The notes: generated from the sequence alone by a model not told the origin. Positions 22,181-33,239 are shown, counted from the first letter of the stretch. The stretch is 64,000 nt of DNA from Blasia pusilla (GCA_050084515.1 CM114274.1:38750001-38814000); one strand, 5' to 3'. Numbers and translations are program-made.

Positions 22181-24549
22181 TGGTTTCTTGGGTTTGAAAT
22201 CCATATAATTCCCACGCTTCTCACCCTGAGCTACAACTTTACAAACAATTCTCAGGGTGAGCTTGACAAGACAAAATAGTGAACTCACCGCGCATGAAGT
22301 TTCCCCATTGTCTCATACGCATACAGTCCACCAACTCAACCAAGAGCACAACTCTTTGTACTTCCCCTCAATCGCATGCTTCCTCCACCACCCATGAAGT
22401 TCTTCTGGCAGTCCATGGCTCTGCTTCAAGGTTTTTTGTCCTTGCAGCGTTGGAGTAGAGTGACATGCTCTGTCCTCTTATTCTCCTTGATGCAAGATTT
22501 GGTGTCTTGGGTCACAGATGCCAATGGAAAGCATCCGACCTTTCCCTCTCTGGTTGAACCTCTCCACCCCAGAACACTTCCCGGATAGCAATCCACCCAG
22601 GTTGTGCATTGTCCGCCATGAACCCATAAATTTCCGGAGGTGGCCTTTTGTTTTCCTTCACCACCTCCAATAAGAGTAACAAAGACATCTTCAAAGCGCC
22701 AACGTCTTACGCCTTTACTTCACACACAAATATAGTTTTGAGTCCCTTCTCCACATGGTCATAAACGTGAGCACCCATCGTCAACCATCTGTTCAACACT
22801 CTGTGGCAAATATCAAAGCTGACCCAACTCCCGTAAAGATCTTCCCCTTCCCTCATTCGATCTATAAGATGAAGGCCACTCGAGGGACCTGTGGTTGACA
22901 TTTTGAAGACATAGGCCCTGGATCCCTCGCCTCCTTGGCCCATGAACTTCCATCTCTGAATGAATGGAAATCTGGAGTTGGCCTTGATTAGCGATGGCAT
23001 CCATTTGGCCGTCTTTCCATCCGAACTCGTATCCACGAAGCAAATTCGGAAGCATTCAGGCCGATCGCGAGAAATGCGAGATTTTCCCAGAGTTGTTTCT
23101 CCTCAACAACCGTGATCTCGCCTGCCCAGGATTCCAAGCAATTGTTCACAAATTTGTGATGCCGTTGTGAGCTTGATCACCCCGGGCTTTGAACCCGGAG
23201 AGTTTCTGAAGACCTCGGCTACTTTCTTCGCCACATCCTCCTTGATGTGTCTTTGAATTGCATCGGTCACAGGATGAGTGTGGGAGCCAACATGAACTGC
23301 CAGCCTTGTATACTCTGACGTGGAGCCCAAGTCATGGACAATGAAATATATGTATGCAGGACACGCTCCAACGCAGAAGGGCGATGCCTGGCAATGAGGA
23401 CATTGATGGCCTCCCGGCGGTATTGTGGCACCCACCTCGTATGGAGTTTCTGCATTCTTGGGGGGGAATTGCGATTTATTGACTCGCCCGTTGCGCTCTA
23501 GATACGGGCATGCTGGAATTCTACACTCCAAGGCTCCCACGCATTGGCGGCGGGAGACAATCCAAGGACCATCTAGGATGGAAGCACTGGTCCGTTGAAG
23601 CCTGCACCATCGATGACAATCAGACTTTCTGTCCATACCCTTCAGGCGTCCTCCATCCTTCTTTTGAGCAGGAGCAGCAAGTGGAGGCAACTCAAAAATG
23701 CAATTACCATAAATCGTGACGTGGGCGGCTAAATGTCGACAAGAATGTGCTTGAACATTTTCAAGGGCGAGACGAAAGCAAACTATTGCCGATACTCGCA
23801 AGAGGAACAGTAGGCGGACATAGGGCCCGATTGGTGTCCGACAGATCCACTGAGGTTGATAACATCCGGAATCTCTTCAGGAAGAACAACATTGTTACGA
23901 GTGTGCGAAGTTGGAGTCGAAGCCGGATCTGTAGAGCTTGGAGTTGCAAACGTAGAGCTTGGAGCACTAGGAAATTCTAGACCGTCTACTTGGGAAACAG
24001 ATTTAATTCGGGGCGGGCAAAGAAACTCAGTATTGACCATTTGCTCTGGTAGGAGATTCCATATTTTACGGTCGAGGTCACTGGCTGGACTGTCTCACCT
24101 ATTATGTCTTCCGTACCTTCCACCCTAACATCTTTGGATACAAAGATGGTTCCAATTGAAGAAGAAATCGAGCAGACAGAAAATTTTCATCCCACTTTCT
24201 ACGAAAGACTCACGAGCTTGGGGTCGAATGATTTCGATTGAGGAAGGCCGCCGATGATGAGCGCCACAAGTGAGCTTAACATAATTATCCATTCCAAGAA
24301 AATTCCTATGGGAGAGGCGAGAATAAGAATGAGAATGAGAATGAGAATATTTAATTTATAGTGAATAGGAAACAGATACTCCCGATGATTTTTCTTGACA
24401 AGATGAATTCGGTGGGGACATTGTTCGACACAATGGATCCAATTTGTAACACATTCAATTCTGTTGCAATATGTTACCGGATTTGGGAAGCGAGAGGGTT
24501 GCGCATCACACTTGGAACCGTCGGAGTCCTGGTAACTCGAAATTACCCA

Positions 24550-25230
24550 AAGCTTACGAAGCCGCAGAACCGTCGGCATCGGACGGGTTGCACGCACGCT
24601 AAACATTGTCGGCGAGCAACCCGTCGCTCTCCGGCGACTTTGCCGATACCGCTCCTTCTTGCTCGAAGATGCCGGAGGCGTGCAAACCGTCTGTTCCCGA
24701 CGAGTTCCGCGGGTGCCTCGCCTTTTAGCCCAAAGACGGCGAGGCGTGCAACCCGTCGCCGTCCAACGGGTTGCGCAAGGGCCTCGCCTTGTGGTGCAGC
24801 CAGCCAGACTCCGACAACTTGCACGGGAAGCCATCGTTCCAAACCCTTGATAAGGGAAGCGTGCAACCCAACAGTCTTGGACGGATTGCCCAAAATACGT
24901 CTCATTCCCATCCCAAACACGGCGGAGGCGCGCAATATGTCGGTCTCCGACGACTTGCGCGGGTACCTCGCGTTGTTTTCCGAAGACGACGGAGGCGCTC
25001 AACCCGTCGGTCTCCGACGGGTTGCTCGCGCACGTGGCAACGTTCGCAGGATGGCGGAGGCGCGCAACATGTCGGTCTCTGACGGGTTGCGCGGGTACCT
25101 CGCGTTCTTTTCCGAAGACGACAGAGGCGCTCATCCCGTCGGTCTCCGACGGGTTGCTCGTGCACGTGGCGACGTACCCAGGATGGCGGAGCCGCGCAAC
25201 CTGTCGGACTCCGACGGGTTGCGATTTTTC
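24550..25230. repeat. Palindrome array 2 with 132-bp tandem repeat
   Basis: This stretch between the two genes of M contains about a dozen copies or half-copies of the GCAACCCGTCGGA palindrome. Within it a 132-bp unit is repeated in tandem (24921-25052 and 25053-25184, third copy starting at 25185), each unit carrying two palindromes and a ggtacctcgcgtt phrase. The long overlapping open frames here on both strands are by-products of the repeat. It ends about 80 bases before the TATA box of the plus-strand gene, so it could act as its upstream control region. Confidence 0.8.
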
Positions 25231-25295
25231 ACGTCCGGACTTCCGTAACATCCGGCACGTCGCCGTCAAAAGGACGACGGGACCCAACGGTCAGC

Positions 25296-25320
25296 CCAAT
25301 GGCTAGAAAAGTATAAATAG
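25296..25320 (+). promoter_or_regulatory. TATA promoter of the ParB/methyltransferase gene
   Basis: TATAAATAG at 25312-25320, with CCAAT about 15 bases upstream, lies some 275 bases before the first usable ATG (25594) of the plus-strand gene. Spacing and sequence fit a eukaryotic core promoter. Confidence 0.6.
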
Positions 25321-26861
25321 GGAAGAAATCGCTCATTTCCGGTTTCTCATTTCGCGATCTTCATTCCTCATTCCTCACTCTCCCGCGCAGCAGCTGATCA
25401 AATACGAAGGGGCATTTCACGCGGCGACACATCGCGAGTCGATAGGAGGGAACGAGAGTGAGACGGTTCGACCGAGCGATATCGGGACGATTTGAGCTAA
25501 CCATCAAGGCGAGACAAGCTCCCATCTCGACATCAGCAAGGCGACTGATCAAGGGATTCGTTGTGGACATAGGTGGAGGCATTTCCGGCAAAAATGATGA
25601 GGAAAAAAACACAAGCCAACAAGTCTGGGAGCTTCACTCCCAAGTCCATTAGGACTCCTGCGTCAGCTTCTCTTGGGCCTCGTTCGGCGAATGAAATTAG
25701 GCAGCTGGAAATCGAGGAGCGGGAAAGGGAAGCGGAGATGCACAACCAAGTGCTTCTGGCGAGACGTGTTCAAGCGGCGCTAGATAAACAGAACGAAGAG
25801 GCCGAGACGCGCAAGCCTTGAAGAAAAGGATCGCATGACGAAAAAGAGAGAAAAGAAGCGTCGGGGCGCGTCGGTGAGGAGGGAGAATTGGCTAAAGCGG
25901 CGGGAAAAAGCGATAGCCATAGGCGATAGCCCAGCCCGTCCAACCGCAAGTGTTGAGATCGGAAATGTCCCCACGAAGTCCGGGACACAATCAACATAGT
26001 GGAAACAACACCAGTTCAAATCGATGACGACGAGGTCATGAGGACCGCCAACGTGGAGATGGTGGACATGGCCGAAGAAGCCGAAGAGCGGTCATTCTCG
26101 ACTCCAAGCCCGGCGGAGGACATCGACCTCTATCGGATCGACGAGTTCCCAGTCGATTTGCCAGCCCTTGTCTTAGACAAGTTAGTTGGTCAAGAAACCG
26201 ACTCCATTTTCGAACGGGTAAGAGAGGTTCTAGGTTTTTTTAATTATGTGAATTGCAATTCATTGGGATTTCAGTGTAGCTTATTCCTCTTGTCCCGGTT
26301 CTAACAGGTGGTAAAGCAGATGGCACTCATGGAGGGCCACAACGCACCGAGGATTCCACTCTGCCGATTAAGGACAATGGAATACGTCCGCGAAATACAG
26401 TCCGACGAGGACATCGCAAAGCTAAAACAATCGGCGGCAACAGCATCCTACGTGGACAGCTTTCCTCCCTTCTATGTTCAGCCTTACGACGAGCATAGAC
26501 CCCAAGCTCTGGTTACCGAGGAGGACTTGGAAAATCTCGACACATTCTGGAGGATGCGAGACCAGGACTTCAGAAGGCAAGTTGAGGGCACGGAATTCAG
26601 CTGGATGAGGAATCTGCATTTCTTCATCTGGGATGGAAATCACAGGTTCATGGCGTGGACCAAGTTTGCGGAGGAGCGCCCCAACTCATTGGAGGCACAT
26701 TTCTGTGTGAAGGCAATGGTCCTTCACCCATACCCTCATCACATGGCGACGGTGGAGATGGCAATGCATGCCATGAACACGTGAGTATCTTTAACACTTT
26801 CGCAACTCGTCGGACTCCGGCGAGTTGCTCGATTGATGAATGGGTTAGGTTTGTTTAGGCG

Positions 26862-27432
26862 AAGCTACTCGTCGGACTCCAACGGGTTGCTAGGCGCGCT
26901 TTTCGGATGTTTTTAAGATTAACTCGTCGGATGCGGCGACTTGTTTGATGGAACATAGATTTAACTAGTTTTGGCCCAAAGCCACCGTCGAGTCCGACGG
27001 GTTGCTCGATAGGTCGCCTTGTGAGGATGTTTTTGAAGAATGCAACTCGTCGGACTCCGACGAGTTGTTCGAGTGCCTGCAGGTTTAGAAGGTTTTTGCC
27101 CCAAAGCAACCCGTCGGAGTCCGACGGGTTGCTTGCCTCGAAACTGTTTTTGGCCGAAATCAACCCGTCGGACTCCGACGGGTTGCTTTTGGGAAAAAAC
27201 CTTCTAAACCTGCAGTCACTCGAGCAACTCGTCGGAGTCCGACGAGTTGCATTCTTAAAAAAACAACCTCACAAGGCGGCCTATCGAGCAACCCGTCGGA
27301 CTCCGACGGTTTGCTTTGGGCCAAAAACTAGTTAAATCTATGTTCGATCAAACAAGTCGCCAAGTCCGACGAGTTGCAATCTTAAAAACATCCAAAAAGC
27401 GTGATCTAGCAACACGTCGAGTCCGACGAGTT
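26862..27432. repeat. Long intronic foldback built of palindromes
   Basis: Arms at about 26862-27125 and 27175-27432 are reverse complements over some 260 bases, apart from small differences. Paired landmarks are the GCAACCCGTCGGA palindromes, cctgcaggtttagaagg (27075) against ccttctaaacctgcag, and aacatagatttaactagttt (26952) against aaactagttaaatctatgtt. It lies wholly inside the intron 26781-27641, so the unspliced transcript would form a long double-stranded stem. Confidence 0.8.
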
Positions 27433-29675
27433 GCAATCTTAAAAACATCCAAAAAAGCGGCGAGTAGCCCAAAGAACCCGCCGAGTCCGACGAGTTGCTT
27501 ACCTGGCATTAGCAAATCTGAATGCAAATTGTCGGACTCCGACGGGTTGCATCATTTAGCTTGTTGCTAGAATCCGACCCTGAAGCCATGGACGACCGTC
27601 GTGAGTCCGACGGGTTTGCGGAACCATGTAATTTTGGACAGGTTGAGTTTGGATGTGCGAGGATTGTATCGGAAGGGAATGTCACCCACCATTGGATCTA
27701 GGATGCGATCGGGTGAGGAAGGTGCTTACGACGCACCGGGAGAGTCTGAGGGGTTCTTGGGCGATGCCCTCGTCAATCAGATGCTTGCAAAGGGTGCTCA
27801 GATTAAGAAGAAAACTTGGGCAAACAAGTTTATTTCTCAAGATGCAGCCGTAACCATCCTTTGCTGGTCGAAGATACAGGCCGCGAAGAAAAGCGCTGCA
27901 CTGGAGCTGGAGCGGAGGGAGAAGGTATCTGCGTCTGAGCGCGCCAAATTCATCCAAGCTGCTGTATCTGCTGCAACGAAATACACGGCGAGCAAGATGC
28001 AGCGATACATCAGCATTCTCAACCCCGAACTTGGTCCGGAGTTCTACAAGGAGCTCAAGGCGATTATCAAGCGTCAGCGGAAGAGGGATGAAGATCCGCA
28101 TGGTCGGATTGGGAGAAAGTGTCATTTGGATCGCGTGCATCGTTTTGTGTTATCCGGGATTAGCGAGTTCGGGAGGATACGGACGGATGAAAATCATTCT
28201 CGAGGGCTCGAGGAGGCCAAGAGGGCGGCACACTATCCTCCGGGTGTGTCCGATCCAGTGATCTCGCATTGGCTACGCGAATGGTCGTTCTGGGACGCGT
28301 TGCGGGTAATCGGGAAGTCCGTGCTGGACGGTCTGCAAGCGGAGCTCAGAAGATTAGAGCCCATTCCGCCGGAAGCAAACCTTGAAAGTTCTGGAGATTA
28401 CGAGGTTTGGCTCGATGACATCCGGGACAAGCCAACCAAGAACCCTGGATTCAAGACCATGTTCAAGGTTTGCGTCCTCCCTCAAGCAGAGCTTGACAAA
28501 GAAGTAGAGGGTAACAAACGAGATCAAGCGAAGAAGAAGCGAGATCTATAAGAGCAGACGGCCGATAATGTTCGACTAAAAGCTGCCCAACGGATGGTAT
28601 TCAGGTACCTTGTCCAGTGTAAGAACGGAGGTACGTGGGGAAAATTACCGGTAGCCTTGAAATTGTGGGCTTCGCCGCCGGATGCAGAGACATTCTCCAT
28701 GTACGGCGTGGAGATGGGTGGGTCAAGACATGTCGGATTGGGAGGTGGAGAATTGCCCCATTTGGCTCGACTTCAACGACCCTGAAGACATCACGGATAA
28801 GGACTTACGAGTGCTTCATGATGCAGTGGCCTCAGGACAAGACGACATCCCCAATTTCGTCCAGCCTGAAAACTTCTTCGGAGGAGATGGAGAAGAGCAC
28901 GCCCACGAGACAGTTGAGTTGGCTTCCAAGGTCCGGACAGCCAAAGACAAATCCACAGCGGGTCTTAAAGGCAAGGCGAGGGGAGGGAAAAATTCACAGG
29001 CCGAGACTTCCCAAAGAGAGCCTGAAGATGAGAGGCCACAGGCGGAATCGTCCGGACAAGCAGGGAGAGAGGGTCGGACCAGGTCCTCGGCGAAGAAAAC
29101 GCCACCAGAATCCGAGGTCATAGAAACCCCGACAAGCCGTCCCCAGACTAGGGAGAAGCGGAAGCGAGAGGTGCCCGGGTTGTCCCAAGGAGAATACTGC
29201 CCATCATCCTTGGGAAGACATAGACAAACAACGACCGGACAAGCGTCCTCCTTGATTCACCTCTTTCTTTGGATGAGCGAACGCCTTGATTCTCAAGCGT
29301 CGACAACTGCCATCGAAAAATTGACAACGCTGGGACGGAAGCTCCAACGAAACGGACACGCTGCCTAGACGGTGAATGGAGTGGTGGAAGAGGTTGCGGT
29401 GGATCTCTTGATCGCCGATCTGCCCTCGGGGTTGCGACTTTGGGGCAAAAATCCGGCGGACGAGGTACCTGAGTGGAATCTCACTTATGACCAGATTGCA
29501 CTTTTGTTCTCCTTGCGACGCCTATCCGAGTGACAGGGTGCTTCTTGTTGATGGAGGGAGCGAGGACGAGCTCTTCAACCTCCAGTGCGTCAAGAGGTCG
29601 CTAAAGTGGAGGACGGCACAATCGTGGATCATCAAAAACGAGTACCCACTCCGATCCGCGACGAGTCAGATTCGG

Positions 29676-30240
29676 GTAAGGCTCAATTCCTGTACAATAA
29701 TTTCAATTATCTTATAATGATGTGTAGAATGAGAGTCAATCTGGGTTTTTTTTGTCCGTGAGCAACCCGTCGGAAGGCGACGGGTTGCTGGCTTAGAGCA
29801 GCCCATGCTCGGCTGAGAGCAACCCGTCGGTTTCCGACGGGTTGCATCTTTCCCACATACACAGGAAAATCTGCGGTGTACGCAACTCGTCGGAACCCGG
29901 CGGGTTGCGATTGATTTTGTTTTTGGATGCAACCGCGTCTAATAGCGACGGGTTGCTCTCGAGAGCATGGGCTGGTCTAGGCCAAAGAACTGTCGCCTTC
30001 CGACGGGTTGCATCCGAAAACCAAAATCAACTTGGAAAACCCAAAAGCAACTGCAACCCGTCGGGTTCCGACGGGTTGATCCGGGACAAAACAACCCGTC
30101 GGACTCCGACAGGTTGATCCAAAGTCGATTATTGAAAATCTTCTCAGGCGACTTCTTTAGTTTTCGACATTGTTTCGTCTTTGATTCTGGATGGACCACT
30201 CCTACGTGTCTTTGCCCGTTCGCCCGAGCACAATTTCCAG
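29676..30240 (+). other. Intron with palindrome array 3
   Basis: Donor gtaagg at 29676 and acceptor ttccag at 30240, phase 0. It contains at least six GCAACCCGTCGGA-type palindromes between 29760 and 30120. Confidence 0.6.
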
Positions 30241-30769
30241 GTGTTCAAGATCCAGGATCCTGTGGATCCATGCTCGATGGGTGCGGCTTAGATAGTTTGT
30301 ACAATTCCCCCCCAGGGATTTACATGCAAGACAGTACCCCACTTCTAGGAGGAAGGGAAAAGTCGCCAGCCCTGATGCAAACGCTCATCGAGCTCTGCTC
30401 AAGGCCGGGTTACTTGGTGTTCGACTTAGTGGGCCTTTTAGGGCGAGTATCGAGGCGCTGGCAGAGTGGCGGGAACATTCTCTCGCCTCGAGGAAGGCAA
30501 GAATCGTTTGACCTTTGCAAGGAGGCAAAGGCAGAATCGAAAGGCTCGTTTGGGCGTACAACTCTCCACGAAGCCGAGAGCTCCGGTTCGAGCCGCCTTG
30601 GTAGTGACTCCATCGTCACTTCCAACGATTCCCAAAATCGGAGGGCAAGGCGAAAGTGATTTTGCAAGAGCTCTCGGACGATGACGAGTGAGTTCAAATA
30701 ACTCAACGACCCACTTGACTTTTGACCGGCGTTTGGAGTAGGGAGTTTTTGATAATTTGGCAAAAGATT

Positions 30770-31900
30770 TCATAGAATAGATCAAATGTACAATTCGAGC
30801 TTTTTAGATGATATAAAGCGTAAGATTTTTTCGATCAATGGTGGTGCTTGTAAATGTTTGCTGATCATTTTGTCTTTTCGAATGTGATCGTCTATGTATT
30901 TCACGGTCTTCTACTTTGCAACCCGTCGGATTTCTCCACGCTTGCAATTTTCACTTTATGACCATCGCAACCCGTCGGATTTCTCCTCCTTGCAACTTTT
31001 CGCTTTTTGACCACTGGACCCTTTTTACCACCTCCAGGCAACCTGTCTGATTCCGACAGGTTGCTTGATCGGACCCTTTCGGATCGGCGATCTGGCGGGC
31101 TTCTTCCCTTGGCACCTTCCCTCAACTCGTAAAAGCGGGCGAGGGATTCTTTTCTTCTCTCAGACGTGTTGGATTCCTTCTACTGCGGCGGTTGCCATAG
31201 TGGTATTACCGGGACGGAGTAGATATTGATCTTTGGATGGGTGTCACATTGCGAGCGCACAAGGTATCTTGCCGAGGAAGGCGGTGGGACTCGAGACAGG
31301 TTACATGGGACCGTTATGGTGTACCTAGGGGGCCAAGGCTCTCGGGTCGCCAACATTTTTATCCCCGTCTACAATCGGCCGGAGGAGCCACTTGAATCCC
31401 AGGACATTCCTTTGGTAATGTCACCGAGGAGAGTTAGGAGTAAATTTGTAGATGACGAGGTCAAGAAATCATAGACTAGGTGAAATATACATTTTTGAGG
31501 TTCCTTCGGAGGTAATAAAGACGAGATTTTTTCAACCCATAATGGTGTTTGTAAAAGTTTTTTGGAGTATGTTTTTGGACTTGTGGATTGTGTTCTTTTA
31601 GCTACTCAGAATTACAATTCTGCAACCCGTATGATTCGACTTTTTGCTTTTGCCCTTTGCAAATTTTTAACCATTTCAGGCAACCTCTCGGATTCCGACG
31701 GGTTGATCGCTTGAATGATCGGACTCTATCCCGGTGAGACCAACTTCTGACGCATTGTGGCGGGCTTCTTGACTTTTGGCTCGTTCCCCTTCATTCGTCG
31801 AACCAGTTGTAGGCTTCTTTTCTTGTCTAAGATGTGCAAGATTCCTACTACCTGTCGGATTGCCATTTCGGATTCCCAACCCGTTAGATCGTTGTGGGTG
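30770..31900 (+). repeat. Diverged tandem duplication at the 3' end of the M gene
   Basis: 30785-31200 and 31470-31880 share, in the same order, a tract around gattttttcga/caaccca..aatggtg, palindrome half-sites, a full palindrome (31040 and 31678), tggcgggcttctt and a ttctttt-tct block. The offset is roughly 650-700 bases. Each copy is preceded by an open stretch ending in acidic residues (SDDDE before the first, VDDEVKKS before the second). It looks like an old duplication of the 3' end of the gene. Confidence 0.5.
31226..31474 (+). pseudogene. Open frame, possible C-terminal exon
   Basis: An 82-codon frame with a protein-like composition: GWVSHCERTRYLAEEGGG, then VMVYLGGQGSRVANIFIPVY and an acidic/basic tail VDDEVKKS. 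It lies downstream of the methyltransferase-like gene on the same strand and could be its last exon. I recognise no domain, and the link is inferred from position only. Confidence 0.35.
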
Positions 31901-32091
31901 CATGGTGGAAGAAAATCACTTCTAAAAATCTTTCGTTTCTTATGGTGAGCTTTCTTACGGGTTGGGAGGGGTGCAGCTTCTCGGTTTCTGAGCCTTAGGA
32001 TCTGATTTTTTCACATTTCAGAAAGTTGGTCTTGAGCAGACACCATTCATAACCGACAGAAAGTTGGTTATGGGGCAATTTAGGGGAGGCC

Positions 32092-32385
32092 ATGATGCAG
32101 GCAACAATCTGTGCAAAAAGAGAGGTACCCATCCGGGTGGTCCTCCAACAGAAATACCAAGGGCACTTCTTTTTGTTGACCGAGAGAGGGAATGTTAAGA
32201 AACTTAGGCTCACATGGACAGTGATGGAAAAATATTTAGGGTGGTCTTATGATGTCTCATTTTTTCTCGCCCCTAGGAAAGAGGAGGTTTTTTTAGGGCC
32301 AAATGTGGACCACTACCTACTCTCTTCTAAAGATTTCCTGAATTTGAAAGCAAACGAAAATTTCAAATATGTCAAAAAGTTTTGA
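32092..32385 (+). CDS. Unknown small open frame near the right end of M
   Basis: A 97-codon frame rich in aromatic and basic residues (GHFFLLTERGNVKKLRLTW, then WSYDVSFFLAP). No family is recognised and there is no second copy in the window. It may be a piece of a cargo gene or chance. Confidence 0.2.
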   Translation: MMQATICAKREVPIRVVLQQKYQGHFFLLTERGNVKKLRLTWTVMEKYLGWSYDVSFFLAPRKEEVFLGPNVDHYLLSSKDFLNLKANENFKYVKKF

Positions 32386-32477
32386 AGAGAGGAGGCGGAT
32401 TTGGCCCTTTTTTTTGAAGAGAGACTCTCCTCTCTTCCTCTCCTCTCTTACTCTCTCCTGCTAGAATACCAGCCCCT

Positions 32478-32488
32478 AGCCTCGGTCA
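32478..32488. repeat. Right target-site duplication of element M
   Basis: Exact repeat of 18859-18869 (AGCCTCGGTCA). The A1 gag reading resumes immediately after it. Confidence 0.8.
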
Positions 32489-33239
32489 CACCCTGGGTAA
32501 CTGAAATCAAGTGTCGCATACGAATGTATGCCTCACGAAGACTCTCACCAATCTTTCCCTCAAATTCTTGAAGACTCCTCAACTTCTCTATCTTCACTCC
32601 CTGATAGTTCTTCTTCAACCTCTTGAAGAACTCTGCAACCGGGCTGAATGATGCTGGGGCACTAGTACCTCCACTAGTACCTCCACTGGTACCCCCACTC
32701 CGGCTCGTACTCGCACCACACAACGTCGGGCTGGCTGACACAATAGGAGCACTACTACCAATCCCACGATAGGTGATAGACACATAGCCAGGAGACCAAT
32801 ATTATCTCCACGCCTCAATCTCAGCAGCATGGTCCCTCCTAAACTCATGGTAATCATCCATGGGTGGTCCCTCCAAGTGCTGAAACAACCCCTTCCAAGC
32901 CAAGAAGGGTGTAAACAACGTGGCGTTCCGCAACATCTGCATATCACACCACGTATCAAACTCTTGAATGAAGTCCTCCAACTCAAGGGTGCCAATTGCA
33001 CTCGAGTATCGTCGTGGGCCCTTCATGGCCCCATATATCCCGTCCATGTCCCAAATCAATGGAGTTGCAACACTCGATAACAACGTAGAAGACTTGGTGT
33101 TTGGAACACCCTTGTCCTCCTCTTCATCAACCGTCGAAAGTGGAAAAGGTAGCCGATACCTCAATCCACTCCGTGTAAAACCACCAATGTCCGTACCACG
33201 GTCCCCAACCAGACTAATAGACAGCTCCGTGATGACCAA
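32489..33239 (-). pseudogene. Gag of A1, N-terminal half
   Basis: The minus frame starts MVITELSISLVGDRG at 33239 and holds the conserved Ty3 gag core (LEDFIQEFDTW, then FTPFLAWKGLFQHLEG and DDYHEFRRDHAAEIEAW). A TAA at 32802-32804 interrupts it; A3 has a sense CAA there, so this is a C-to-T nonsense change. It continues through a GGTSGGTSGGTS repeat and the FFKRLKKNYQGVKIEKLRSL helix region to VTQGVTEA, where M is inserted. The reading carries on at 18869. Confidence 0.85.

Larger units (their letters stand above)
19272..24150 (-). pseudogene. Mutator-like transposase of M, broken
   Basis: Read on the minus strand. 24040-23783 is a possible N-terminal Ser/Thr/Pro-rich part. 23801-23103 holds a Cys/His-rich DNA-binding-type region (ATIPPGGHQCPHC, FCVGACPAY, then HVGSHTHPVTDAI). 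23036-22707 continues in LIKANSRFPFIQRWKFMGQG. 22694-22512 has IYGFMADNAQPGWIAIREVF and RERSDAFHWHL, which I read as part of the DDE catalytic region. 20745-19716 continues the protein, and 19520-19380 ends it with a SWIM zinc finger (TCSCDDF, then PCKHMYYVL). Frameshifts, a palindrome array at 21840-22180 and a B-type solo LTR (20725-21726) interrupt it. SWIM fingers are typical of MULE transposases. The exact intron structure cannot be fixed by eye. Confidence 0.7.
25594..30690 (+). pseudogene. ParB/sulfiredoxin-type plus N4/N6 DNA methyltransferase-like gene
   Basis: The gene starts with a basic, coiled-coil-like region (ATG 25594), with frame changes near 25820 and 25995. Introns with GT-AG ends fit at 26218-26307, 26781-27641 and 29676-30240. 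The exon 26308-26780 contains FFIWDGNHRFMAW (DGNHR at 26632-26646), the signature of ParB/sulfiredoxin-fold domains. The exon from 27642 encodes an alpha-helical basic region; in-frame TAA at 28552-28554, a frame change near 28650-28690, and TAG at 29366-29368. 29400-29428 reads LLIADLPSGL, a methyltransferase motif IV (usually DPPY) with Leu for the second residue. 30320-30440 reads SPPGIYMQDSTPLLGG, then EKSPALMQTLIELCS and LVFD, like the downstream AdoMet-binding part. Motif IV before the AdoMet motif indicates the beta class. Stops and frameshifts make this copy a pseudogene. Fusion of ParB-like and methyltransferase domains is known in phages and bacteria. Confidence 0.65.
18870..32477. 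mobile_element. Mutator-like 13.6-kb element M carrying a ParB-methyltransferase gene
   Basis: M lies inside the gag of A1, flanked by an 11-bp direct repeat, the duplication length usual for Mutator-like elements (9-11 bp). Its left end starts AGGTGCGGTAAGAAGAG and the complement of its right end starts AGGGGCTGGTATTCTAG. Both ends continue into GAGAGGA-rich tracts and then an AAACTTTTTG-type block, giving imperfect terminal inverted repeats of roughly 150 bp. Inside are a transposase with DNA-binding, catalytic and SWIM regions on the minus strand, a divergent ParB/methyltransferase gene on the plus strand, and arrays of a palindrome that I did not see outside M. A B-family solo LTR later inserted into the transposase. 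Both genes are now broken. Confidence 0.72.

Noticed and set aside
24199-25287. Long overlapping frames on both strands (362 and 295 codons)
   Set aside because: They follow the palindromic GC-rich repeats, read as Arg/Thr/Ser-rich repeats in both directions and contain no domain.
28635-29188. Alternative frames across the linker of the M gene
   Set aside because: The region is Lys/Glu/Ser-rich low-complexity sequence; the frame carrying ENCPIWLDFNDPEDITDKDL is the more protein-like one.
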